A stretch of DNA of 64,000 nucleotides from Bradyrhizobium centrolobii (GTDB taxonomy: Bacteria > Pseudomonadota > Alphaproteobacteria > Rhizobiales > Xanthobacteraceae), in NCBI RefSeq assembly GCF_001641635.1, contig NZ_LUUB01000078.1:223340-287339 (forward strand), given 5' to 3'. The notes beneath the pieces are model-generated. The model worked only from the letters and a program-made list of their open reading frames with translations. It searched no databases and was not told where the DNA came from. Below, one piece after another: positions 50,893-59,325 of this stretch. Made by a program: the position numbers and the translations under genes. Position 1 is the stretch's first letter. The number at the start of each line of letters is the position of its first letter.

Positions 50893-51081
50893 TTAGTGAA
50901 GCGTTCGCCTCTTGGCGGAGCGCCTGAGCGTCGGCGTCGCTCGCGGGACCGTCGCACATCGCGACGTCTCGAGCTGAGAGACCTGTCGCCGAAGACACCG
51001 CACCTCACGATATCGCAATTCCAGGTCCTCCTGGCTTGAAGGGGCTTCTGATGCGCTCGATTTCTTCAGCAAACTATTCAT
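50893..51081 (-). CDS. Small hypothetical protein (62 aa), possibly truncated
   Basis: ATG at 51081 has AGGA eight bases upstream. The first half is a plausible coiled coil (SQEDLELRYREVRCLRRQVS), the second half is Arg-rich and looks frameshifted. Low confidence. Confidence 0.3.
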   Translation of the reverse strand: MNSLLKKSSASEAPSSQEDLELRYREVRCLRRQVSQLETSRCATVPRATPTLRRSAKRRTLH

Positions 51082-51445
51082 CGAAAGGATTCCTATGATC
51101 AAACCGATAAAGCGATCGCACCAAATGCGATCGTGCAACACGCACGCTAGGCCCTGACAGCCAGTGCTCAGACGTAGCCCCTGCGACCGCACCGAAGATA
51201 CGCGGACAGGCCGCGTAAGCAAATGAACTCGCGGATTAAGCTTGATGTTGGTGAGAATGATTAAGAGGTCCGTAGATTTGCGGACTTCGAGACGGGCGGC
51301 CAGGAGGCTAAGCGGCAACTCTCGGTTAATTTTCGCTCTGGCCAGACACGGGCAAACCGGAAACCTCGCCTCCTCTTGAACGGCCGTTCACAAACCAGCC
51401 CCGCAGTTAAAGGTCAGGAAGGGGGAAATAGAAGGGCACTCGCGT
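51082..51445. other. Gene-free stretch
   Basis: No supported gene. It lies between the small frame above and the stop codon of the long low-complexity protein gene. Confidence 0.4.
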
Positions 51446-53149
51446 TCAGGTCGAAGCAACCGCGTCAAGGCCCGCGCTCGTCAGGATAGGTTTCCCATCC
51501 GATACCTCGACGAGATTCAGTTCGACAAGCGTCTGAAGCGTGAGTGGATCAATTGGTAACATTGCCAATCGATTGGCTCGAATGTCTCTCAACGCCCACC
51601 GCAAAGCAATCGCACGTTCTCGATCAACTGGAGCCGTCCAAATGTCAGGTTCAACAATGGCCTTGAGCAGAGGCGACTTCGGGCTGAATGCAAGTGTGGC
51701 AGAGCCCTTTCGGTCATCGATGTTGCGAAGACTCGTTGAAGACGCCCTGGCCGTAGCTTGACGCGCTCGGTCAGGCTTGAGCTCGACAATCACGGTCTGC
51801 GCATCCTCGGTCGCTTTTCCGATTGGCGGGGCCGAGGCCGGCTGTGGGTCCGCAAAAACTGATCCCGGGGGCAGCTGGTTCCTGCCAGTCATCGCCGACA
51901 ACTTCCCGTCGACGGTCACCACTTCTGGCGCTTGCGCTTGGCTGGCACATTGAATTGTCGGTTCGGAACGCAGTGCGAGCTTGGCGTTGGCAGTTTCGCC
52001 CTCAACGAAAGGCTGATCCGACCGCAAAGGCGGGCGGTCATCCGGAGTCAGATGACGCAAATTCAGAGAAGCCAATTTGGCGGCATTTGCTTCGAGGGAG
52101 GGCACGAAATTAACGCTCGCGATCGGAGTCGAAGCTGTCGAGGTGTCGACGGCCTCCAGGCCGCAGTCAGGAGCTTCGGCTATCTCAACTGTTCTCGTTA
52201 GGCTTGCGTCATCCGGCGCAAACGCGGCAACGCTTAGCTCCGCCGCCTCGGGTTCCGGCGAATTGAGCGTTTCGCTCGCGGCGTCATTTCCGGTTGCCGG
52301 AGCCGCCCTCGCATCGAGTACAGAAATCGCGATTAGGAGCGCCTGATCGGCTCCCAGGGAAGCCACACTCGTCTCGGGCTCGAGGTCAAAATCTGTCGGA
52401 ACGTGAACTTCGACACTGGGTTGGTCGGATGTTTCATTGTTCTCAGGCGACGGCTGCTTATCGGAAGGCGGGATCGGCGATCCATCACTCATCGCAATTT
52501 GGGATGAAGTTCCGCTTTCCGCCTTGCAAGGCTGCGGATGTCGTACCGTGAACATCGGCATGTAGGAAACCGGGACATCGCCCAATGCGGAGGGCTCACC
52601 GAGGAACGCGCCACGCACTTCATCCCGCGGCGCGTGCCTCCTTTCGGCGTCGCCCGGCAGACTTCCTCCTGGCGACGCAACCGTCGCCTCACCTACCATC
52701 ATCAAATCGACATCAACCGGCTCAGACGGGACGTTCGCAATGTCGACCTGAGTTGAGGTCGCCCTTTCCGTCGCGATGTCGACTTTGGCCTTCGAAGCCA
52801 TCTCAATGTTGAGGACAAGAACGGCCTTTGTCGAATGAAGAGCCTGATCTTGAACGGCTCCTTCTGATTTCCCTCCCGGTTCCAGGTTCAACCCAGCTGG
52901 TGATTGCACTTCAACGATAGATCGATCGCGTGCCGGATCGTTATCTGCGGTCGGAGGCAACGGCGTCTGTTCGCCAGTCTCTTCCGGAAGGAAGGGATCG
53001 TCTATGGCGGTCAAGCGCTGCCGACGGTCGTCTGAAGCGAGGTGGAATACCTCATAAGGCAATGCGGTCTCCCTCGTCGACCTGAGGGGTTCATCGAGCA
53101 AGCGTCTGAATTCTTCGACGTTCCAATCGACTGGATTTATGTCCGGCAT
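51446..53149 (-). CDS. Long, largely disordered protein with internal repeats (567 aa)
   Basis: I do not recognise this protein. ATG at 53149 follows AAGG by six bases; an ATG at 53254 has no site. A short N-terminal part (NPVDWNVEEFRRLLDEP) and a C-terminal domain (about residues 510-567, DRERAIALRWALRDIRANRL onward, ending in a helical LTLQTLVELNLVEVSDGKP) look folded. Between them lie 400 acidic, Ser/Pro/Ala-rich residues. A segment near residue 77 (VEVQSPAGLNLEPGGKS) recurs near residue 246 (VEVHVPTDFDLEPETSV), each followed by DQAL about 9-10 residues on. No signal peptide. It could be a scaffold or an exported substrate of the nearby type I system. Confidence 0.7.
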   Translation of the reverse strand: MPDINPVDWNVEEFRRLLDEPLRSTRETALPYEVFHLASDDRRQRLTAIDDPFLPEETGEQTPLPPTADNDPARDRSIVEVQSPAGLNLEPGGKSEGAVQDQALHSTKAVLVLNIEMASKAKVDIATERATSTQVDIANVPSEPVDVDLMMVGEATVASPGGSLPGDAERRHAPRDEVRGAFLGEPSALGDVPVSYMPMFTVRHPQPCKAESGTSSQIAMSDGSPIPPSDKQPSPENNETSDQPSVEVHVPTDFDLEPETSVASLGADQALLIAISVLDARAAPATGNDAASETLNSPEPEAAELSVAAFAPDDASLTRTVEIAEAPDCGLEAVDTSTASTPIASVNFVPSLEANAAKLASLNLRHLTPDDRPPLRSDQPFVEGETANAKLALRSEPTIQCASQAQAPEVVTVDGKLSAMTGRNQLPPGSVFADPQPASAPPIGKATEDAQTVIVELKPDRARQATARASSTSLRNIDDRKGSATLAFSPKSPLLKAIVEPDIWTAPVDRERAIALRWALRDIRANRLAMLPIDPLTLQTLVELNLVEVSDGKPILTSAGLDAVAST

Positions 53150-53760
53150 CTCCAACCTTCTGTTGGCGCTCTTCGAGCGATTGCGAACATTAAAGCGGTT
53201 GAGAAATCTCCCGACAAGGCGCGCTCGCCGCGAACAAGTGTTCCATAATTTCATGTATTGGGGTCAGCTTGGCGACGGGCATCGCCATTATCGCGCGATC
53301 TTTTGAAAATACTGTCCTGAACGCCTTGAGGGTACACGGCCGCCGAGGGCGCTTGCTCATGCTCCAAGCGCGCCCCTAATTGTCCCACGTACGCTCGCCA
53401 CAGGTGCATTCGAACATGTGAAAGAAGACAACGGAATTCAGATCGACGAATGTGTGAAGCAATTTCATTCGCCGACGACAGCTGCGGCATTCTCGAGTGC
53501 ATTCGTCTTTCATTTCGACCAGCTCCCGAGCCTCAAAAAGCTTCATCGCCCGCCCTCAAATATAAATGCAATAAATTGGCGATATAATACAGATTTTATT
53601 CCAGCGCTATTTAAATTAAAGAAATAATTAATAAACCGCGTCACACCAACCGCTTTCGATTTTTCGCCGAGCCCGTGGAAGCCGATATCTTTGTATCAAT
53701 TATAGCGCGGGCTCCAACTCTGCCGCACCCGGCGCCGAAACTGCTCATTTGGGATAGTGC
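53150..53760. other. AT-rich gene-free stretch
   Basis: About 610 bases between divergent genes. The part from 53540 to 53640 is strikingly AT-rich for this genome, with runs such as AAATTAAAGAAATAATTAAT. A 69-codon plus-strand frame at 53418-53627 has no ribosome site and odd composition. It may hold promoters targeted by an H-NS-type silencer. Confidence 0.5.
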
Positions 53761-54216
53761 ATGGACGTTCTTTCCTCCGCAGCCGAAGTCTTGATCGCGA
53801 CCGTGGTACTGATCGTGGTCCACTTCCCGCTGGAGGCCACGCGAAGCCTGCTGAGCTTTGGCAGCGTCCCCGCGGCCAGATATTCACACCGTCAGCAGGC
53901 GCGGGCGATCGCCTCGGAAGTTGCGCGTACCCGTGAAAGACTCGGTCGCTTTATCGATGAAGGACGGCTTCTATTGGCGAGACTTCGCGATCCTGCAAAG
54001 GATGCCGAGGCGTCCCGTTCGCACGCACAGGCGTGGGCCGCTCAGGTTGAAGAGTTCCTCTCCAATGACCTCGGCGGCGCGTACGTCGATCGCTTCCACG
54101 TCCGATCGAACGTTAGCGATGGCGAGATCATCGGCATCCCACCGGAGCGGTTGCCGGACTGGAGGAATCTGAGAGACTGCCTATTTAATCTCGAGATGTT
54201 CAGTGCTGAGATTTAA
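53761..54216 (+). CDS. Hypothetical membrane-anchored protein (151 aa)
   Basis: An N-terminal hydrophobic helix (AEVLIATVVLIVVHFPLEA) is followed by a charged helical region (ARTRERLGRFIDEGRLLLAR) and a C-terminal part with LPDWRNLRDCLFNLEMF. No family is recognised. It stands in the AT-rich accessory region, downstream of a likely promoter. Confidence 0.62.
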   Translation: MDVLSSAAEVLIATVVLIVVHFPLEATRSLLSFGSVPAARYSHRQQARAIASEVARTRERLGRFIDEGRLLLARLRDPAKDAEASRSHAQAWAAQVEEFLSNDLGGAYVDRFHVRSNVSDGEIIGIPPERLPDWRNLRDCLFNLEMFSAEI

Positions 54217-54498
54217 TTCGGCATGACGCAAGCTTGGCCACCTTGATTTTGGCAGCCCATGTCATCGGCATCTCACTAGAAAGCGCCATCTTTCGCTGGT
54301 GACCCCACTGCCCCGGATTTTGCGTCGCAAACGCGGCGTCCCGTTGACTGCGTCAGATCGGGACATATAATGGTGATGGTTACATTTTGGTTTTATAGTA
54401 CCGGTCTTGGGCGCTCGCGCCTCTACGATACGGCTGTTCTTGAAACGAAGACGTAAATACTGCCCGGGATCAAATATACTTATTCTATAGGAGAAGTC

Positions 54499-54711
54499 AT
54501 GGGCAGACCCGCTCGAGCCGCTCAGGGAAACCGTGGGAAGATGACTGAGCAAGAACTTACCAACAGTTACCTTGAACTGGTCAAGCTAAGGCAGACGATT
54601 AGAATTGCCGAGTGCGGACGCAGACTTCGCGGCTTTCCCTCCTCGCCATCGATCGGGCCTTCAACCGAGGACCTCCTTGCCGCACTAGGTAACGCTGTAG
54701 TCAGCCGCTGA
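54499..54711 (+). CDS. Small hypothetical protein (70 aa)
   Basis: A 70-residue protein starting MGRPARAAQGNRGKMTEQEL, with an excellent AGGAGAAG ribosome site. The TTATTCTAT just upstream could be a -10. Basic N-terminus followed by a helix (LTNSYLELVKLRQTIRIAEC). Not recognised; may bind nucleic acid. Confidence 0.6.
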   Translation: MGRPARAAQGNRGKMTEQELTNSYLELVKLRQTIRIAECGRRLRGFPSSPSIGPSTEDLLAALGNAVVSR

Positions 54712-54972
54712 GCAAGTCGACTCACAATCCCACCGGGAACCGGCTTCTACACCTACCGGTTCTCGCAGGTGTGGACCAGGCAGGGCGATCGTAAAGCGCA
54801 CCAAATGCCAACAGCCGATCCGATATCTTCTAGAGTACTGGTCCTTCGGGCTCACGCTAGGGCAGATGAATCGATCGGCCGCTGAAAAGCCTAAGCGCTT
54901 TGGTCAAAAATGCTCGAAGATGGCACTTCGGCATCCGGAACGACCTCATCCCGATATTCGGCCGGAGATCTC

Positions 54973-55368
54973 TCAAGCTCGAGAGGCATGCCCCTTTTGA
55001 CGGCGCTCGCCAGGTTTCCGCTTGCCCGTCCCGGACTGGGCGATTGCGAATTCCTCGATCCTGCGCCCCGTCTTGAGGGCCGCAACCAACCAGCGCGGCT
55101 GTTTTCCCCGCCCGGACCAAGTTTCGGTAGTGGTCGGATTGCGATATTTCGGCAACACTTCGGGATATTTGCGGCGCCGCCGCACCAAGCCCGAAGAGGA
55201 CTGCATTTCGGCCTGACGCGCATCATCCTCGCGGTGCAGCTGAGCGAGACGCTTCTCCAACTCACGTTTTTCTGTCGTCAAACGTGCAGATAGAACTCGA
55301 CCGATTTCCTCATGCAACTGCCACAACTCGTCGACCGACATACTATCGAAATTCAACTTGTGGTTCAT
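54973..55368 (-). CDS. H-NS family nucleoid protein
   Basis: A 131-residue H-NS/HvrA-type protein. The N-terminal dimer helix MSVDELWQLHEEIGRVLSARL is followed by a coiled linker and the DNA-binding motif YRNPTTTETWSGRGKQPRWL near residue 76, where the WSGRGKQPRW loop inserts into the minor groove. These proteins silence AT-rich acquired DNA. Its place beside AT-rich gaps and the type I secretion genes suggests it may regulate this island. Confidence 0.88.
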   Translation of the reverse strand: MNHKLNFDSMSVDELWQLHEEIGRVLSARLTTEKRELEKRLAQLHREDDARQAEMQSSSGLVRRRRKYPEVLPKYRNPTTTETWSGRGKQPRWLVAALKTGRRIEEFAIAQSGTGKRKPGERRQKGHASRA

Positions 55369-55501
55369 CTAGGTCGTCTCAATCTTGGAATCGCGTGCTG
55401 CACGGACAGCGCATGATGTCATGCCGCATTTCGCGCGGTACCGCAAGGATTTGTGGGGATTACCCCATTCAGTGGATTGCTGTGGCACTTGGCGCACTCC
55501 G

Positions 55502-57643
55502 CTAAAAGACCTCCTGAATGTCTGCCTGCATGCGATGGAGAGCAGCATAGCGACCTCCGCTCTTGATCAATTCTTCATGGGTTCCATCTTCCACCAAACG
55601 GCCACGATCGATGGTAAATATTCTGTTTGCGCGCCGCACAGTGGAAAGACGATGGGCGATGATGAATACCGTCCGTCCCTGCGCAATACGGCGCATGTTG
55701 TCCTGGATGATACGCTCGCTTTCGTAGTCCAGCGCGCTTGTTGCTTCGTCAAATATTAGAATTCGGGGGTTGGTTACAAGTGCACGGGCGATAGCTATTC
55801 GCTGGCGCTGCCCACCCGACAGACTGGTGCCACGTTCCCCAACGACCGTGTCATAGCCTTCCTGGAGCTCAAGGATGAACTCGTGAGCGCCTGCGAGTTT
55901 CGCGGCCTCGACGACTCGTTCAATCGGCATACTGGGATCCGATAGCGCGATATTGTCGCGAATGGACTGGTTGAAGAGAACGCTCTCCTGCAACACGGCA
56001 CCAACCTGTCGACGCAACCAGGACGTGTCGACCATGGATATATCAACACCATCGATCAGTATCCGGCCGCTCTCGGGGATAAAGAGCCTCTGGATCAGCT
56101 TTGCTATTGTGCTCTTCCCTGAGCCGGACGGACCGACGATACCGATCACCTGGCCGGCAGAAACGCTAAAGCTGACGGCATGAAGCACTTCAGGTCCATC
56201 GGGGCGGTATCGAAAAAGCACCCGATCAAAGATCACGTCGCCTCTAATCGCAGGCAATGCCGTTCGGGCGGGATTGAATCTAGGTTCGGGAGGCGTGTTG
56301 AGAATGTCGCCGAGACGATCGACCGATATCTGCGCCTGATGGAAATCCTGCCATATCTGTACCAGACGCAGCACGGGCTGGCTTACCCGGCTCGCCAGGA
56401 TGTTGAACGCAACAAGTTCGCCGACCGTTAGGTCGCCCGAAATTACCAAGCGAGCTCCGAAATAAAGAATCCCGGCCGTCACGAGCTTGTTGACGAATTG
56501 AACACTGTTGCTTGCATAGTTGCCAAGCCGAAGAACCCTAAAGCTCGCGGCTACGTACCCGGCCAACTGCTCCTCCCAGCGTCTTTGCATCTGAGGCTCA
56601 ATTGCCATTGCCTTCAGAGTGTCGACACCGTTGACGCATTCCACCAGAAAGGCCTGGTTTTCGGCACCGCGCTTGAACTTCTCGTCGAGCAGTTGACGAA
56701 ATCGCGGCGTCGCTCCGGCAGAAATTGCAATGTACAATGGGAATCCGGCGAGGACGATTCCGGTCAATAGCGGCGAATAGCAAATCATCACGCCGAGAAA
56801 AACAAAGGTGAAGAAGAGATCAATAACCAGCGTCAGTGCGGAGCTGGTGAGAAAGTTTCGAATGTTCTCAAGTTCACGAACCCGCGCAACCGAATCGCCT
56901 ACCCGCCTGACCTGGAAATATGCGGTCGGCAGCGCAAGCAGGTGCTGAAACAGCCTCGCGCCAAGTTCGACATCGATACGGTTGGTAGCATGGGAAAAGA
57001 GGTACGTGCGCAAGATACCGAGAATAGTTTCGAACAGCCCTATTCCGATAAGACCGATTGCTAGCACATCCAATGTGCTGAGACTTCGCTGTACCAACAC
57101 CTTGTCGATGACGGCCTGAAAGAACAGAGGTGATGCAAGACCGAGAAGCTGCAGCAAAAAAGATCCGACCAGCACCTCAACAAATTGAGCTCGGTATTTA
57201 TGAATTGCGCCAAGAAACCAGGACAAATCGAAACGGCGCGTCAGCTCAGTTAAGCTGGCGCGTTTGGTCATCAGAACAAGACGTCCATCCCAGATTGCTT
57301 CCAAGTCCGCCCTGGTCATCAATTCTGGGCGGGGCGTTCGTGTCGACTGAGCTACGACCTTGTCGTCGCCTACCTTGCCGAGAAGAAGAAATCCGCCGTC
57401 CTTGAGCGCAGCGATAGCAGGCAGGGGTGTTTTGAGCAGCCGCCCCCAGTCTGTTTTCAACTCGCGGGCTTTGAGGCCAAACTCCCGTGCGCACCGTACC
57501 ATTTCAGCGGTGCCGATGTTCGCCATGCCGCAATGATGCCGTATTTGCGCCGGGTCTGCACTAACGCCATGAAAGCGCAGGAGCATGGCCAGTGCTATGA
57601 GCCCCGGATCACTTGGTCCAGGCACGTCCGAATCCACGGTCAT
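55502..57643 (-). CDS. Type I secretion ABC transporter, HlyB family with C39-like domain
   Basis: This inner-membrane ATPase powers type I export. The 713-residue protein has an N-terminal C39-peptidase-like domain in which the catalytic Cys is absent (SDPGLIALAMLLRFHG at the start), as in HlyB, so it should bind rather than cleave its substrate. Five or six membrane helices follow, then the nucleotide-binding domain with Walker A GPSGSGKST near residue 502, signature LSGGQRQRIAIARALV and Walker B ILIFDEATSALD. ATG at 57643 has AGGG six bases upstream. It is divergent to the adaptor gene, sharing a 250-base AT-rich promoter region. Confidence 0.95.
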   Translation of the reverse strand: MTVDSDVPGPSDPGLIALAMLLRFHGVSADPAQIRHHCGMANIGTAEMVRCAREFGLKARELKTDWGRLLKTPLPAIAALKDGGFLLLGKVGDDKVVAQSTRTPRPELMTRADLEAIWDGRLVLMTKRASLTELTRRFDLSWFLGAIHKYRAQFVEVLVGSFLLQLLGLASPLFFQAVIDKVLVQRSLSTLDVLAIGLIGIGLFETILGILRTYLFSHATNRIDVELGARLFQHLLALPTAYFQVRRVGDSVARVRELENIRNFLTSSALTLVIDLFFTFVFLGVMICYSPLLTGIVLAGFPLYIAISAGATPRFRQLLDEKFKRGAENQAFLVECVNGVDTLKAMAIEPQMQRRWEEQLAGYVAASFRVLRLGNYASNSVQFVNKLVTAGILYFGARLVISGDLTVGELVAFNILASRVSQPVLRLVQIWQDFHQAQISVDRLGDILNTPPEPRFNPARTALPAIRGDVIFDRVLFRYRPDGPEVLHAVSFSVSAGQVIGIVGPSGSGKSTIAKLIQRLFIPESGRILIDGVDISMVDTSWLRRQVGAVLQESVLFNQSIRDNIALSDPSMPIERVVEAAKLAGAHEFILELQEGYDTVVGERGTSLSGGQRQRIAIARALVTNPRILIFDEATSALDYESERIIQDNMRRIAQGRTVFIIAHRLSTVRRANRIFTIDRGRLVEDGTHEELIKSGGRYAALHRMQADIQEVF

Positions 57644-57895
57644 TCTTTGCCCTATTGGCAAGCCGCGCCGCCATTCGGCGCCCGCCTATTGGATCATATT
57701 TCTTATTGGTAAACTTATAGCGATTTTCGGGCGGTGATTTGGCGCCCATTATTCAAAAAATATCCTCAATCGGCTGAAATAATAGAAGCCAAGCTGTTAT
57801 TCTTGGAGTGATCGCTCCGTTGGAAGGTTGGCGGCGCCTGCGGACTGTCGAAATCTGCAGAAATTATATAATAGATTCATTGGATTACGCGGGCA

Positions 57896-59320
57896 ATGAA
57901 ATCGACCTCGAGAATTGTGCCATTCCCGACGCTGCCCAAGCCGCGCTCGACCGAAGAGCTTGAATTCCTGCCGGCGGCCCTGGAGATCGTTGAGACCCCT
58001 CCCTCGCCACTTGGACGTGCCATAGGGGCAACGATTCTCGCGATGTTGGTCCTCGGCCTTGCATGGGCAAGTTTCGGCCGAGTAGATATCGTTGCGACTG
58101 CCACCGGGAAGGTCATTCCAACCGGCCGTAGCAAGGTTATTCAGCCATTTGAAACGGGCGTTGTGCGCTCCATTCGTGTCTCTGAAGGCCAATTCGTCAC
58201 TTCAGGTCAGACACTGATCGAACTAGACCCGACCATCAACGATGGTGAAATCAACCATCTTCAAAGTGACCTGCGATCAGCACAACTCGACATTGCCCGC
58301 TTGAGAGCGGCGCTGGCTGATACGGATGACCCTCTAGGCGCCTTTCAACCGCCGGACACTGCCAATCCCGATTTAATCGCCATGCAGCGTCAGTTTCTGA
58401 TCGCGCAGGTCGCCGAGCATCGGGCCAAAATAGCGTCGCTGGACGGCCAGAGGGCGCAAAAGGAAGCCGCACTGGCGACCATTTCTGCGACGATTAATAA
58501 GCTTGATGCAGTCATTCCGACAATTGAGGAACGCGTAAACATTCGCAAGACTCTCAATGAGTTCGGATCCAGGCTACAATATTTCGAGGTGTTGCAGCAG
58601 CTGACCGAGAGCCAGCAAGAGCGCCTGGTCCAGAAGAGTCATGCCGCGGAAATGCAAGCGGCGATCACGACCATATTGGAAACGCGTTCCCAGACAAAGG
58701 CCGAATACCGTCGAACTTTGCTGGGTGACCTCGCTGAAGCTGAGAGGAAGGCCGCGGGATTCGCAGCCGATCTTTCAAAGGCCGAACAGCGAGCCAAACT
58801 TCAGTCGCTAACCGCACCGGTCTCCGGCACGGTTCAGCAGTTGGCCGTTCATACGATTGGCGGCGTGGTGACACCCGCGCAGGCGCTCATGATCATCGTT
58901 CCTCTTGATAGCAAATTGGAGATAGAGGCCGCGGTGAACAATCGGGACATCGGTTTCGTTCACACCGGTGATGAGGTCGAAATCAAGGTCGACACCTTCG
59001 ACTTCACAAGATACGGCCTTCTGCATGGAAAGGTACTAAGCATCTCCTCTGACTCCGTCACGCGTGATATTCCCGGCGAAAAATCGACTGGGCAGGGGCC
59101 AGGGTCCACGGCCACAACGAGCGAACCGAAGGGTCAGGAAATGACCTACGTGGCACGCATTGCCGTTTTGAACCCGCATCTTCAGATTGATGATAGGATT
59201 GTCAGCCTCTCGCCGGGAATGGCAGTCACCGCCGAGATCAAAACAGGCTCGCGAAGGCTGATCAGTTATTTGCTATCGCCCCTGATGAAATACAAACAGG
59301 AGAGCATGCGCGAACGCTGA
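57896..59320 (+). CDS. Type I secretion membrane fusion protein, HlyD family
   Basis: The periplasmic adaptor that links the ABC transporter to an outer-membrane channel. The 474-residue protein has one N-terminal membrane helix (AIGATILAMLVLGLAWASFG), a lipoyl-like half (GKVIPTGRSKVIQPFETGVV), a long coiled coil (about residues 115-310), the second lipoyl half (LTAPVSGTVQQLAVHTIGGVV) and a beta-barrel end (VSLSPGMAVTAEIKTGSRR). Its stop codon is five bases from the convergent caspase-fold gene. TolC is not encoded in the window. Confidence 0.95.
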   Translation: MKSTSRIVPFPTLPKPRSTEELEFLPAALEIVETPPSPLGRAIGATILAMLVLGLAWASFGRVDIVATATGKVIPTGRSKVIQPFETGVVRSIRVSEGQFVTSGQTLIELDPTINDGEINHLQSDLRSAQLDIARLRAALADTDDPLGAFQPPDTANPDLIAMQRQFLIAQVAEHRAKIASLDGQRAQKEAALATISATINKLDAVIPTIEERVNIRKTLNEFGSRLQYFEVLQQLTESQQERLVQKSHAAEMQAAITTILETRSQTKAEYRRTLLGDLAEAERKAAGFAADLSKAEQRAKLQSLTAPVSGTVQQLAVHTIGGVVTPAQALMIIVPLDSKLEIEAAVNNRDIGFVHTGDEVEIKVDTFDFTRYGLLHGKVLSISSDSVTRDIPGEKSTGQGPGSTATTSEPKGQEMTYVARIAVLNPHLQIDDRIVSLSPGMAVTAEIKTGSRRLISYLLSPLMKYKQESMRER

Positions 59321-59325
59321 CGCAT

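Noticed and set aside
53418..53627. 69-codon plus-strand frame in the AT-rich gap
   Set aside because: No ribosome site and no protein-like pattern; the frame exists because the local sequence is AT-rich with few stops by chance.
54290..54360. Possible insertion-sequence remnant before the 54499 gene
   Set aside because: No terminal inverted repeats, target duplication or transposase fragment can be seen.
54728..54760. GGAAC-N17-GGTT sequence considered as another EcfG promoter
   Set aside because: It is part of an inverted repeat (GGGAACCGG/CCGGTTCTC) and no plus-strand gene follows.
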